From: JAHBTB01 sp964451255
GTDB taxonomy: Bacteria; Armatimonadota; Fimbriimonadia; Fimbriimonadales; Fimbriimonadaceae
Assembly: GCA_964451255.1 (NCBI GenBank)
Contig: CAYVHL010000001.1
Location: 620,001-684,000, forward strand
DNA: 64,000 nucleotides
Reading direction: 5' to 3'
In this document: in pieces, positions 49,930-59,532 of the stretch
Layout of the letters: each line of letters starts with the position of its first letter
Numbering within the stretch: position 1 is the first letter of the stretch
Position numbers and translations under genes: made by a program
The notes under the pieces: model-generated
Databases searched by the model: none
Told to the model about the DNA's origin: nothing
Seen by the model: the letters and a program-made list of their open reading frames with translations, nothing else

Positions 49930-51186
49930 TTGTCCCGTGTCCTGGCCCACAAAGGGTTCCGCGACCTCTGGTCCGGCATGGCGGTGTCGCTCGTCGGCGA
50001 CAGCGTATACGGTCTGGTGTTCCTCTTCATGGCCCGGAAACTCAGTGGGAGCGACACGGTGACGGGCTACGCGGCCGTGGCACAGGCCTTACCTTTCGTC
50101 TTGTTCGGGCCTTTGGCGGGGGTCGTGTCGGACCGTTTTGACCGTCGCGCAGTCATGTTTTTGTCTGACCTTGGCTGCGCCGTCGTCACGCTTGTGGTGG
50201 CTCTTTGGGCTTGGCTGAATCCACACCTGTCGGCCTACGTCGTGGTAGCCGCCGGTTTCTTCCTCTCCACAATCACCGTGTTCTTCCTGCCGGCCCAGGC
50301 AGCGGCGGTGCCCTCCCTGGTTCCGGACGAAGACCTCAACGCGGCCAACGCCCTGTGCATAACAACACGCCAGTTCACCGGCATGGTCGGGCTCGCGCTC
50401 GCCTTTGGGGTGCTGGGGGCCATCGAATCCATCGCCCCCAAAGCGTTCTTTCCCCTGGCCGCAGGTGTGGACGCACTCACGTTCCTGATCTCTGCCATCT
50501 TCATCGCCCGGTTGCCTCGATTGATCCCTGTCCGGGGCGACGCCGTAGACCACTCTGCCCGGCAGTTCCTCCAAGACGCCAAGGACGGTCTGCGGGCGGT
50601 CGTGCGCGACCCTTTCATGCGCGTAGCCTTGCCTCTCACCGGCGCCTTTCAAGTGGTGATCGCAGGGTTCATGGTCGTGTATGTCTCCATCAACGACCAG
50701 CTTTACGGGGGCAAGTTCTTCACCCTTGGCTTGATCGAGTTCTCCTTCTTGGCCGTGATGCTGGTGTTCGGTTTCGTCGCCGGCAAATGCGACTTGCGAC
50801 GGCCCGGCCTCATCATGGCGCTGTCCTGGCTCTCGGTCGGCGTCCTGACCTTCCTGATGACGTGGTTCCAAGCCTATCCCGCCTTCCTGACTCTGAACGC
50901 CCTTTGCGGCATCGGTGTGCCGTTCAGTTGGCTGGCGATCACGGTCTACAGCCAGATGGCCTTCGCCGACAAGATGCTGGGACGAGTGAACAGCCTGTGG
51001 TCGCTCGTCCAACAGGGAGCCCAGCCGATCGGGGTCGCCTTGGTGGGGCCGGTTATCGCCGCGTTCGGCTTAGGCGGCGTCTTCTTCCTGATGGGCGTGA
51101 CGATAACGGGCGGCTGCCTGCTCGCCCTGCTCGAGCCGGGGTTCCGAAGGGTCGAAACTCCGCTAGTGCGCGCCGAGGCCGAATGA
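49930..51186 (+). CDS. MFS transporter
   Basis: Integral membrane protein of 418 residues with about 12 hydrophobic segments: GMAVSLVGDSVYGLVFLFMARKL, PFVLFGPLAGVVSDRFDRRAVMFLSDLG (the MFS loop 2-3 motif, G-x-x-x-D-R-x-x-R-R), VVVAAGFFLSTITVFF, then NAANALCITTRQFTGMVG and a C-terminal half with matching segments. The pattern fits the enterobactin-exporter/MDR-like (MFS_3) group that exports drugs or siderophores. The first possible start is a TTG. An ATG at 49978 would trim 16 residues. The end overlaps the convergent gene by 24 bp. Confidence 0.85.
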   Translation: MSRVLAHKGFRDLWSGMAVSLVGDSVYGLVFLFMARKLSGSDTVTGYAAVAQALPFVLFGPLAGVVSDRFDRRAVMFLSDLGCAVVTLVVALWAWLNPHLSAYVVVAAGFFLSTITVFFLPAQAAAVPSLVPDEDLNAANALCITTRQFTGMVGLALAFGVLGAIESIAPKAFFPLAAGVDALTFLISAIFIARLPRLIPVRGDAVDHSARQFLQDAKDGLRAVVRDPFMRVALPLTGAFQVVIAGFMVVYVSINDQLYGGKFFTLGLIEFSFLAVMLVFGFVAGKCDLRRPGLIMALSWLSVGVLTFLMTWFQAYPAFLTLNALCGIGVPFSWLAITVYSQMAFADKMLGRVNSLWSLVQQGAQPIGVALVGPVIAAFGLGGVFFLMGVTITGGCLLALLEPGFRRVETPLVRAEAE

Positions 51187-51687
51187 ACGCCCGACCTGAC
51201 CGAGGACGAAGGACAATCCGTCGAACTCTCGGCTCAACTTGCGGAACGTGGGCGACTCGCCTTCGTATGGGGGATGGTCAAAGGTGCTGACCACGTAGTA
51301 GCTTTCTTGCCCCTGCTTGGCATAGTCGCAGACCACGTCGGCGCAGGCGGACGCCTTGTTCCGGGCCAAGAACTCCGGCGCGAGCCCGCTCCAGAAGAGG
51401 ATGAAGTCGCCGATGTGCTTGTGCACGGCGCGCTCCCGTTCGAAACTGGCCGCGTTCAGGCGGACGTCCGCCTCCGCCACCATCTCGATGACCGACCTGA
51501 CCGGGCGGCCGTCCGTATCACGGACGGAGAAGACGCTCTCCATCCTCACGAATTCGACGAGCAAACCGGACAAGTAGGCCTCGACATCGTCGTAACCCGT
51601 CGTTCCGAGATGGAGCGCTGTCTGCTCGGCGACCTTCTCTCGGAACAAGTGCACCAAGGGGTGCGTAGGGTTGATTTCCGGATCCAT
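51163..51687 (-). CDS. Conserved-looking helical protein, function unknown
   Basis: Soluble protein of 174 residues: NPTHPLVHLFREKVAEQTALHLG, DDVEAYLSGLLVEFVRMESVFSVRD, ERERAVHKHIGDFILFWSGLAPEFLARN, DVVCDYAKQGQESYYVVSTFDHPPYEG. Regular amphipathic helices and a few Cys, no membrane segment and no motif I recognise. A GC-rich frame in the same place on the other strand is less convincing. It overlaps the MFS gene tail-to-tail by 24 bp and is divergent from the next gene. Confidence 0.65.
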   Translation of the reverse strand: MDPEINPTHPLVHLFREKVAEQTALHLGTTGYDDVEAYLSGLLVEFVRMESVFSVRDTDGRPVRSVIEMVAEADVRLNAASFERERAVHKHIGDFILFWSGLAPEFLARNKASACADVVCDYAKQGQESYYVVSTFDHPPYEGESPTFRKLSREFDGLSFVLGQVGRSFGLGAH

Positions 51688-51893
51688 CTCTACGTTCTCC
51701 GACGTGGCTGGCGGCCACCTTGTTTTGAGAGTCCTAGCCTCGATTGTCGGCCGTCTATCCGCCGCCTGGACCGGTCACAACCGGAAGTCCGGCACAAATG
51801 CAGGCGATCCGACTATAAAGAAGAGAGACGACCGTCGGCGTCGCCTGGCACCCCGGGTCGCCCAAAGTCGTCATAAAAGGTGGGAGAGAGCCC

Positions 51894-52682
51894 ATGCAGA
51901 TGCCAAACGACCCGTATCAGAACCAAACGTCCAAGTCAAAGGTTTGGCTTGCCGTGGGTGCGCTGGTGCTGGTCGCCATGATCGGCTTCGGCCTGGGCGC
52001 GGGTGTCCTCGGTCTGCGCGGCAAGGACAACGCGTCGACTTTGAACCTGACGGCGAAACCCCAAGCCCCAGTGCTGGCTGAGGATGGGAAACCCTCCGGG
52101 CCGGTACTTCCCGCCGACAACATCATGCCCCGGGACGTGCTCGACTGGCTCAAGCACCTGGAAGAGACGGAGCGGCGTCGACGAGACCTGAGCAACCAGG
52201 AACTCGGCAAGTTGCTCCCGATGATGGTCAATTTGCAGACCGGTGGCGGCGTGAGCCCGATGAAATCCCTGTTCGGCGACGAGGGCCCCGACGTCGAGCA
52301 CTTGCCCACCGCCGACATCGAGAAAGCGACGGAAGAGGTGCGAGACGACTGGCGTCGGCTTGACGACTTCTTCCAAAGCGTGCCACCTCCCGCCGAGTGC
52401 GCTCCGATCCAGGCGGCCTACTCACAGGCCATCGGCGAGACATCAGCGATGATGATGGACATCTTGGGAGTGGTCAAGAGCGCGGCGGAAGATCCGCAGG
52501 ACGCCCTCGCCAAGCTGAACGCCATGCGCGGCAAGAGTAGCGACCGGATCGACAAGAGCGCACGCCGGACCGACGAGTTGGTCCAAGACATTTGTGACAA
52601 GTACAAGACTCGAAAATGGTTCCGGATCGACACGGACTTCGGCGGCGGACTAGGCGGAGCCATCTCGGGCATGGGGTTCTGA
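51894..52682 (+). CDS. Membrane-anchored protein of unknown function
   Basis: Protein of 262 residues with one N-terminal membrane segment (VWLAVGALVLVAMIGFGLGAGVLG), a Pro/Ala linker and a helical outer domain (DVLDWLKHLEETERRRRDLSNQELGKLLPMMVNLQ, ATEEVRDDWRRLDDFFQSV, CAPIQAAYSQAIGETSAMMMDILGVVKSAAEDPQDALAKL), ending in a glycine-rich GGGLGGAISGMGF. No family recognised. A TATAAA at 51814 and a GGTGGGAGAG ribosome site support independent expression. A small GGTTCT-GAG-AGAACC hairpin covers its stop. Confidence 0.68.
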   Translation: MQMPNDPYQNQTSKSKVWLAVGALVLVAMIGFGLGAGVLGLRGKDNASTLNLTAKPQAPVLAEDGKPSGPVLPADNIMPRDVLDWLKHLEETERRRRDLSNQELGKLLPMMVNLQTGGGVSPMKSLFGDEGPDVEHLPTADIEKATEEVRDDWRRLDDFFQSVPPPAECAPIQAAYSQAIGETSAMMMDILGVVKSAAEDPQDALAKLNAMRGKSSDRIDKSARRTDELVQDICDKYKTRKWFRIDTDFGGGLGGAISGMGF

Positions 52683-52701
52683 GAGAACCTTCCATGGGTC
52701 A

Positions 52702-54606
52702 CTAGGGGCCTTTCAGGAGGCGCAGGCCGTTCAAGATCACGAGCACGGTCGTCCCTTCATGGCCCACGACAGCCCAAGGCAGTATGTCGTTCCGGAGGCT
52801 AGGTGCAAGCCACTCGACGAGGAGGGACCCGAAAGTCAAGAACACGACCATGCCGCCCGCAAACGTCAAGTTCGCGCGGATCACCTTGTTTGTCTTGCGA
52901 CCAAGACGAACGAGGTCGGCGATGCGCCTCAGATTGTCCTGCATGACCACGACGTCGGCGGCGTTCAAGGCGATGTCGCTCCCCAATCCGCCCATCGCCA
53001 CGCCAAGACGGGCGGCGGCAAGGCTGGGGGCGTCGTTCACTCCGTCTCCGACAAACAGCACACGCCTGCGCTCCTTGGCGAGTCCGGCCAGATAACGCTC
53101 CTTGTCCTGGGGTAATAGGCCCGCCTGCACCTCGTCGATCATCAGTTCCTTCGCCACCGCGGCCGCCGTCTGAGGCGTGTCACCGGTGAGCATGACGATC
53201 TTCTCGAAGCCGAGCCCGCGCAACTCTCCAAGCGCCTCGTCCGCTTCCGGACGTATCGAGTCCCCGAGACCAAGCGCGGCGTAGTGGCTGTCGTGCTCCA
53301 ACACCGCCACGGTCAATCCCTTGTGTTGGAGTTCCTCCGCATGGGCCGCGAAACCTGCCGGTAGGCTGCCGCCCTGTTCGAACATGGCTCTTTGTCCGAT
53401 TCTGATCGGGAGGCCGTCGACGGTCGCCCTGACGCCATATCCAGGGACGACTTCTTGTTCGCTGGCCTCCGGCACGTCCAAACCCTGTTCGTGGGCGGCG
53501 TTGACGATCGCCTCCGCGATCGGATGGGTGGAGTACTGCTCTGCCGCCGCCGCCGCGCGAAGGATCGACCTGGCTTCCGGCGACATCGCACCGCCGCCCC
53601 GGGCCCAGCAAGCCTCCTCGGCATGGCATCCCGAGCTGACCGCTACCAGGCTGGGAACGTCTTCGCAGACACAGATGTCGTTCAGCGTGAACTTGCCGAC
53701 CGTCAGCGTCCCCGTCTTGTCGACGCACAGAGTGTCGACTTGCCCCGCCGCCTCCACCGCGTCTCCGCCGCGGACCAGAAGGCCACGCCGCCCGGCCCAC
53801 GCCAACGCGCTCAAAGTAGTGGCCGGCGACGAGATCACGAGGGCGCACGGACTCAAGGCGACGAGGAGGGTGAAGGAAGCATAGAGGGCCGTGTCCCACG
53901 CTTGATGGAACAGCACCCGGGCGACAAGCGACACCACGAACGCCGCCACGACGAAGAGGGTGTAACTCTTGCCGAACCACTGGCTGACGCGCTCTCCGCT
54001 CGCCTTGTTCTCTTGGGCGTCGCGCACGAGGCCGACGATCTGTTCCAGGGTCGTGTCGCCGGTCGATTTGGTCACTCGGACGACGATCATGCCCTCCATG
54101 TTTTGGGTTCCCGCGAGCACCGTGTCACCTTCCGCCTTGGGCACCGGGGCCGACTCGCCGGTCATCGCAACCTGGTTGACGTTGGTCCTTCCGCCGACCA
54201 TCTCGCCGTCGACGGGCATCTGCTCGAACGGCAGCACGCGCACCAAGTCGCCGATCTGGAGATCCTTGACCGCAACCGTCCGGTCACCGCCGTCTTCGAC
54301 CAAAAGGGCGGTTTCGGGACGCAGTTTGATCAAACCTTCGATCGCCGACTTCGTCCGACCGAGGGCGAACGCTTCCAGGGCGTTCGACAGGCTGAATAGG
54401 AAGAGGAGGACCGCCGCCTCCATAGGGTGGCCGATCGCCACCGCTCCGACGGCGGCGCCGACCATAAGGACGTTGACGTCGATCTCACGGGCCTTGACCG
54501 CGTCCCACCCCGCCTTGACGGCAAAATATGAGCCCGCCAACACGGCCAAGTACGGTAAGGACTTGACCGGCACGAACCACGACGCCACAGTCAAGACACC
54601 GCACAA
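52702..54606 (-). CDS. P1B-4-type heavy-metal-exporting ATPase (Co2+/Fe2+ type)
   Basis: Inner-membrane P-type ATPase of 634 residues, last gene of the efflux operon. Conserved parts: TGES, ion-site SPC in LLVALSPCALVIS (Cys near 254), DKTGTLT (Asp near 295), HP of STHPIAE, GDGVNDAPS, and HEGTT near residue 616 in the last helices. SPC with HEG(G/S/T)T is the signature of P1B-4 ATPases such as CoaT, CtpD and PfeT, which export cobalt or ferrous iron. There is no N-terminal metal-binding domain, as usual for the group. The frame remains open 14 codons upstream (to 54648) from the TTG used here, so the true start is uncertain. Confidence 0.88.
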   Translation of the reverse strand: MCGVLTVASWFVPVKSLPYLAVLAGSYFAVKAGWDAVKAREIDVNVLMVGAAVGAVAIGHPMEAAVLLFLFSLSNALEAFALGRTKSAIEGLIKLRPETALLVEDGGDRTVAVKDLQIGDLVRVLPFEQMPVDGEMVGGRTNVNQVAMTGESAPVPKAEGDTVLAGTQNMEGMIVVRVTKSTGDTTLEQIVGLVRDAQENKASGERVSQWFGKSYTLFVVAAFVVSLVARVLFHQAWDTALYASFTLLVALSPCALVISSPATTLSALAWAGRRGLLVRGGDAVEAAGQVDTLCVDKTGTLTVGKFTLNDICVCEDVPSLVAVSSGCHAEEACWARGGGAMSPEARSILRAAAAAEQYSTHPIAEAIVNAAHEQGLDVPEASEQEVVPGYGVRATVDGLPIRIGQRAMFEQGGSLPAGFAAHAEELQHKGLTVAVLEHDSHYAALGLGDSIRPEADEALGELRGLGFEKIVMLTGDTPQTAAAVAKELMIDEVQAGLLPQDKERYLAGLAKERRRVLFVGDGVNDAPSLAAARLGVAMGGLGSDIALNAADVVVMQDNLRRIADLVRLGRKTNKVIRANLTFAGGMVVFLTFGSLLVEWLAPSLRNDILPWAVVGHEGTTVLVILNGLRLLKGP

Positions 54607-54647
54607 GGCGGTCAGAACGATTTGTACTTTGCGTTCTATAGGTTCAA

Positions 54648-57600
54648 TTATCCACCCGGCTCGGGATTGCGGCGCTGGAACCGGTGCAACACTTTCTCAA
54701 ATCCTTCGTAGACGTCGTCGAAGATCGAGTACGAGCACGGGATGACGAGGAGCGACAGCAGGGTCGAGAGCAACGTCCCGCCGATGATGGCGATGCCGAT
54801 CGTCTCACGGAACTCCGAGCCCCGCCCGATCGCCAGAGCGACCGGGAGCATGCCGAAGACGAGGGCCATCGTCGTCATCATGATCGGCCGTAGACGGGTG
54901 CCGCCCGATTCGCCGAGCGCTTCGTTCCGATCCATGCCACGCGACCTCAAGGTGTTGGTGAAGTCGACGATCAGGATGGCGTTCTTGCCCACCAGCCCGA
55001 TCAGGGCGATGATGCCGATCATCCCGACGATGTTGAGTGTCTTGTCCGTGAGGATCAGGGCCAGCAACGCTCCGACCATCGCTTGTGGCTGCGCCAACTG
55101 GATGATCATGGGGTAGAGCAGGTTGTCGAAGAGCGACGCCAGGACCATGTAGACCAAGACCAAGCCGATGAGCATGGCGTTCAACAGGTAAGGCATTTCA
55201 CGTGCCTGGGCGTCCGCTTGTCCAAGTGGCCTAGCTGTGACACCGGGCGGAATGAGATCCTGGTCCTTCAACCATTGGTCGATCTTGGCTTGCACGGATC
55301 CGGCTGCGAATCCCGGGAGCAAGTCGGCGGTGACAAGGATCGTCTCCTGGCGGTCCCGTCGGTCGATCTTGTCGATAGCCTGACCTCTTTGGAGGGTGGC
55401 GACTTCGCTGAGAAAAATCGGGTTCCCCTGCTTGAACGTGATCGGCATCTCGGCGACCGCGTTGGTGTCGTCCCGGTCTGCGAGGTCCATCATCACGCGG
55501 ATGTTATATTCGCGCCCGTTCACGCGGTACTTGGTGTTGATGTCGCCCTCATAGAGGGTCCGCATCGCGGCGCCGAGGTCGGCGGCGGTCACCCCCGCGT
55601 CGGCCATGCGTTCGCGTTGTGGAATCGCCTGCAGCTCGGGTTTGCCACCCTTGCTGGAGATATTCGGACCGACGACGCCTTCGATCGCCCCTTGGGCCAG
55701 CAGGTCACGTATCTTGGTGGCCGTTTGAAGCAGAAGCGTACGGTCGTCGGACCTCAACGACTCTTGGATGGCAGCGCCGAACCCAAACCCGCCTTGGGCC
55801 ATGACACTCACTCTGGCGCCAGGAATCCGGCCGATCTGTTGGGTCAACTGGGCGGCGACGTCCGTGTCCGAGACGGTCCGCAACCTTTCCTTGTGGTGTG
55901 CCCACGGCTGCAACCGGTCGAGCATCGCCTCTTTGTCGAAGAGGGTCACGAGAACCTGGGCGTACTGGGTGCCCGAGCTGGACGCGCTGAAGCCGCCCCC
56001 TTGGGTGCCGACGTTCGAAACGACGTACTTGGTCTCGTTGTTCTTGAGGCAGATGTCCTCAATCTTCTTGACGACGTCCGAGGTCTCTGCCAGGCTTGCG
56101 CCCGGGGGCAGTTCGACGTTGACGGTGACCTGGCCACCGTCAGTCGGCGGCACGAATGCGAACTTGAAGACGTCCTCCTTCTTCCAGTCCTTGTACATCT
56201 TGCCTGCGACTGGGCCGGCCACAAAAAGGGCGCTGAAGCCAAGGAGGCCAAGAAAGACGCCGGGGACGAACTTGCGGCGGAAGAACATGTTCCCCAAGAA
56301 GATCAAGACGGTGATCACAGTCGAGATCATGATAAGACCCGTCCCCATCTTTGCCGCGGATGGGACATCCTTGGCAAAGGAGCCGCCGATGAACATGAAG
56401 AGGGCAAAGAGGACGGCGAATCCGCCGCCGAACATGTACCACCGGTGCCGGAGCGAGGCCCGCAACACGCGCCGGTAGAAGTTCGCGAAGGCGTGGAAGG
56501 TGTTCTCGAACCAGTGGGCGAACTTCCCTTTCGGGTGCTCCCAGTCCTCGCCCTTCTTGTACCAGCGGGACGCCAGCATCGGCGTGACGGTGAACGAGAC
56601 GAACAGAGACAGCAGGACGGTGACGGCGTAGCCAAGCCCGATGGGCCTGAAGAACTGGCCGACGATGCCGCCCATCGTGCCAATCGGAACAAAGACGACG
56701 ACGTCGGCAAGCGTGATGGCGATGGCCGCCAGTCCGATCTCGGAACGGCCGTTGATGGCCGCTTCGACAGGGTCTTCACCTAGGGACAGGTGGCGGTAGA
56801 TGTTTTCAAGGACAACTATGGCGTCGTCCACAAGCACGCCGACCGCCAGTGACAGCGCGAGCATCGACATGTTGTTGACGGTGAATCCTGCCATCCACAT
56901 CGCGGTGAGGGCCGCGAACATGCAGACCGGGATGGCGACGGCGACGATGATCGTCCCCCGCAAGTTGTGGAGGAACAGCCAAACGACGGTGCCGACCAGG
57001 GCGATGCCGAACAAGATGGCAAAACGTAGGTCGTCCAAGGAGTCGATGATGTTCTTCGACGTGTCCTGGGTGACGGTGAACTTGACGCCGTACTGCTTCT
57101 GCAACTGGTCGATCAGACTCGGCTTGCCGAACTGTGGTTGAAGGACCTCCTGCGAGATTTCGACCGCGTTGCCGTTACGGGTCTTCTGGATCACGATGGC
57201 GATCGAGTCCTTTCCGTCCAGCCTGCTGAGGCTACGCTTCTCCGCGTTGGTGTCGACGACCGTCGCCACGTCGCCGAGCCGGACCTTTTGATCGTCGCCG
57301 TTGCGGTCCGGGTTGCTGATCGTGATGTAAAAGTTCTCGATGTCCTGGATGGACTTGAACTCACCGAGCATGCGGACGACCATTTCCCGCGAGCCCTGGA
57401 CGATGCGGCCGCTCGGCAGGTTGAGGGTTCCGTTGGCGATCGCACGTTGGATGTCCGTGATACCAAGCCGATACCGCAGCAGCGCGTCCTTCTTGATCCT
57501 GATCTGGATCTCACGGATGTCGCCTCCATTGACGCCGACCTGGGCGACGCCCTTTACGCGGGCGAACTTGTCCTTCAGGACGTTGTCGGTGAGATCGCGC

Positions 57601-58058
57601 AAGGCCCGGAGGCTCATCTTGTCGCTGCTCACCGCCAAGTTCAGGACCGGGCTCGAACTCGTGTCGATCTTGTCGATGATCGGCTTGTCGGCGTCGCGGG
57701 GGAGTTGCCCCGTGATCTTGTCGACCTTCGTCCGGACGTCGGCCAGGGCGACGTTCATGTCCGTGCCCACCTCAAACGTGAGGACGACGCTGGATACGCC
57801 CTCTTGGCTCGTCGCCACGACCTCACGCAGGTTCTCAATCCCACTGATGGCGTCTTCCATGCGGCGGGAGATCAGGGTGTTGACCTCTTCTGGACCTGCG
57901 CCCGGGTAAGTCGTCGTGATGGTGGCCGTGCCGAAGCTGACGTCGGGGTTCAGCTCCTTGCGCATGCTGAGGTAGCCGATCGTCCCCATGAGGACGGCGA
58001 CGCACATGAGCATGAAGATGAAGATCGGCCGTTGGATGGCCAGCTTCGTCAGGCCCAT
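54648..58058 (-). CDS. RND efflux pump inner-membrane protein with an apparent extra membrane hairpin
   Basis: HAE-1-like RND transporter of 1136 residues, about 100 longer than AcrB-type pumps. Usual parts: LTKLAIQRPIFIFMLMCVAVLMG at the N-terminus, YPGAGPEEVNTLISRRMEDAISGIENL, TM2-TM6 block with MLALSLAVGVLVDDAIVVLENI (the Asp pair), and the C-terminal block with ENxx replaced by LVGKNAILIVDFTN. After TM7 (WYMFGGGFAVLFALFMFIGG, residue 540) an insertion carries two hydrophobic stretches, GLIMISTVITVLIFLGNMFF and VPGVFLGLLGFSALFVAGPV, before the second porter domain resumes near residue 630. Starts 4 bp after the MFP stop. Confidence 0.9.
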   Translation of the reverse strand: MGLTKLAIQRPIFIFMLMCVAVLMGTIGYLSMRKELNPDVSFGTATITTTYPGAGPEEVNTLISRRMEDAISGIENLREVVATSQEGVSSVVLTFEVGTDMNVALADVRTKVDKITGQLPRDADKPIIDKIDTSSSPVLNLAVSSDKMSLRALRDLTDNVLKDKFARVKGVAQVGVNGGDIREIQIRIKKDALLRYRLGITDIQRAIANGTLNLPSGRIVQGSREMVVRMLGEFKSIQDIENFYITISNPDRNGDDQKVRLGDVATVVDTNAEKRSLSRLDGKDSIAIVIQKTRNGNAVEISQEVLQPQFGKPSLIDQLQKQYGVKFTVTQDTSKNIIDSLDDLRFAILFGIALVGTVVWLFLHNLRGTIIVAVAIPVCMFAALTAMWMAGFTVNNMSMLALSLAVGVLVDDAIVVLENIYRHLSLGEDPVEAAINGRSEIGLAAIAITLADVVVFVPIGTMGGIVGQFFRPIGLGYAVTVLLSLFVSFTVTPMLASRWYKKGEDWEHPKGKFAHWFENTFHAFANFYRRVLRASLRHRWYMFGGGFAVLFALFMFIGGSFAKDVPSAAKMGTGLIMISTVITVLIFLGNMFFRRKFVPGVFLGLLGFSALFVAGPVAGKMYKDWKKEDVFKFAFVPPTDGGQVTVNVELPPGASLAETSDVVKKIEDICLKNNETKYVVSNVGTQGGGFSASSSGTQYAQVLVTLFDKEAMLDRLQPWAHHKERLRTVSDTDVAAQLTQQIGRIPGARVSVMAQGGFGFGAAIQESLRSDDRTLLLQTATKIRDLLAQGAIEGVVGPNISSKGGKPELQAIPQRERMADAGVTAADLGAAMRTLYEGDINTKYRVNGREYNIRVMMDLADRDDTNAVAEMPITFKQGNPIFLSEVATLQRGQAIDKIDRRDRQETILVTADLLPGFAAGSVQAKIDQWLKDQDLIPPGVTARPLGQADAQAREMPYLLNAMLIGLVLVYMVLASLFDNLLYPMIIQLAQPQAMVGALLALILTDKTLNIVGMIGIIALIGLVGKNAILIVDFTNTLRSRGMDRNEALGESGGTRLRPIMMTTMALVFGMLPVALAIGRGSEFRETIGIAIIGGTLLSTLLSLLVIPCSYSIFDDVYEGFEKVLHRFQRRNPEPGG

Positions 58059-58062
58059 TCGA

Positions 58063-59532
58063 TCAGGCTCCTGCTTCCGCCGGCGCGGGCTCCCCAGTCA
58101 CGACCTTCACAGGCGCCCCGTCGACAAGTGTGGACTGGCCCTTTGTGACCACTTTGTCTCCGGGGGACAGGCCTGTCACGATACTTCTCAGGCCATACGA
58201 GCGAACTACCTTGACGGATGCCCTCTTGGCCTTGTCGCCGACCACAAGAAAGACACGCGCGTCACCCCCGTCGGTCAACACCGCCGCCGTAGGCACCGTG
58301 ATGACACCGGCGTCGGTTCCGAGCAAGAGCTGGCCGCTGGCGAACATTCCCGGCTTGACTGTGGTGTCCCGGCTGTCAAATTCGACACGGGCACTAAAGA
58401 GGCGGCCGACTGAAGACGCCGCCGGGCTGACCGTCCGGACGACCGCCCTATGGGTCTGGCTGTCTGCCGCCGTTACCTTGACATCGACTTCCTGTCCCTC
58501 GTGGATGCGGGAGACCTCCTTCTCGGGAATTTCTGCGTCAAAGTAGGCGCCGCCAGAACCGATGACGGTCGCGACCGCAGTGCCTGGCCCTGCGTAGCTA
58601 CCGGCCTGGAGTGGGCGTCCCGAGACCCTTCCGCTGACCGGAGACTTGATCGTCATGTCTGAAAGAGCCTGTCTAGCCAACGTCAAAGCGTCCTGGGCCG
58701 ACTGAAGGTTGGCGCTCGCCGCGTCCACACGTTGACGGTAGATCGGGTCGGTCTCCTTCGCCGCCTGGTCGCTCTTGAGTTGGGCTTCTGCTTGCCGCAG
58801 GGCCTCACGGGCGGCGGCGACGTCTTCCGGACGCGACTGGTCGTTGGTGATCTTCACCTGTTCCAGGGCCTGCTGATAGGCAGCCATCGCGTTGTCCCGC
58901 TTGTTCTCGGCTTGTTCGACATCGGTGAGGGCGACCGCGCCCTCTTTGTAGAGGTTGCGTTGGCGGTCAAGTTCCTTTTTGGCCAGATCAAGGTCGCTCT
59001 TTGTACGGTCCACCGCGATCTGGGCTGACTTCCTGTCTTCTTCGCGGGCCCCGTTCAGTAGCTTCGCCAGCGCTTGTCGGGCCTGTGCCAGACGTGCCTC
59101 GGAGCCTCGTACGGCCGCCGTTGAACGGGTCGGCGCCGTCTTCAGGTCAATGAGAGCTTGGTCGAGCTGAGACTTGGAAGATTGAACCCCCGCTTGGGCT
59201 TGCCGCAACCGGGCAGCCGCTTCGGTCGTCTCCTGCTGCGCGATCGCCTGGCCCGCAGACACGGCGTCTCCGTCCCTTACGTAGACAGCGACGATGCGCC
59301 CCGGATTCTTGGCGCCGACGGTGACGTTCTCCGAAGTCACTATCTGGCCCGTCAGGGTCAGATAGTCGGGGACGTCTTCCTGCCTCGCCGGTTCGACCGT
59401 GACGGACGTCGTCGGGTCGGTGACGATCTTCTCAGTGGCCTTGGCCTGTTGCTGCTTGCCACGGTCGACGCAACCGGTCAGGGCCAATAGGGCACAGACA
59501 ACGAGCAGTGAGGGCTTCATAGGCATGGTCAT
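58063..59532 (-). CDS. RND efflux periplasmic adaptor (MFP, HlyD family)
   Basis: Lipoprotein adaptor of 489 residues. Signal ends in LTGC (lipobox). Then TLTGQIVTSENVTVGAKNPGRIVAVYVRDGDAVSAGQ (lipoyl half), a long alpha-hairpin with strong coiled-coil pattern (about residues 110-290), TIKSPVSGRVSGRPLQAGSYAGPG (second lipoyl half), and beta-barrel and membrane-proximal domains ending in GLSPGDKVVTKGQSTLVDGAPV. It bridges the RND pump and TolC-type channel. Its start overlaps the upstream TolC-like stop as ATGA. Confidence 0.93.
   Translation of the reverse strand: MTMPMKPSLLVVCALLALTGCVDRGKQQQAKATEKIVTDPTTSVTVEPARQEDVPDYLTLTGQIVTSENVTVGAKNPGRIVAVYVRDGDAVSAGQAIAQQETTEAAARLRQAQAGVQSSKSQLDQALIDLKTAPTRSTAAVRGSEARLAQARQALAKLLNGAREEDRKSAQIAVDRTKSDLDLAKKELDRQRNLYKEGAVALTDVEQAENKRDNAMAAYQQALEQVKITNDQSRPEDVAAAREALRQAEAQLKSDQAAKETDPIYRQRVDAASANLQSAQDALTLARQALSDMTIKSPVSGRVSGRPLQAGSYAGPGTAVATVIGSGGAYFDAEIPEKEVSRIHEGQEVDVKVTAADSQTHRAVVRTVSPAASSVGRLFSARVEFDSRDTTVKPGMFASGQLLLGTDAGVITVPTAAVLTDGGDARVFLVVGDKAKRASVKVVRSYGLRSIVTGLSPGDKVVTKGQSTLVDGAPVKVVTGEPAPAEAGA

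Noticed and set aside
54600..59500. Long open frames opposite the RND, MFP and P-type ATPase genes (for example 55083-56783 and 53392-54399 on the plus strand).
   Set aside because: They mirror the codon pattern of GC-rich genes, show no domain logic and are rich in Asp, Val, Arg and His as expected for antisense frames.
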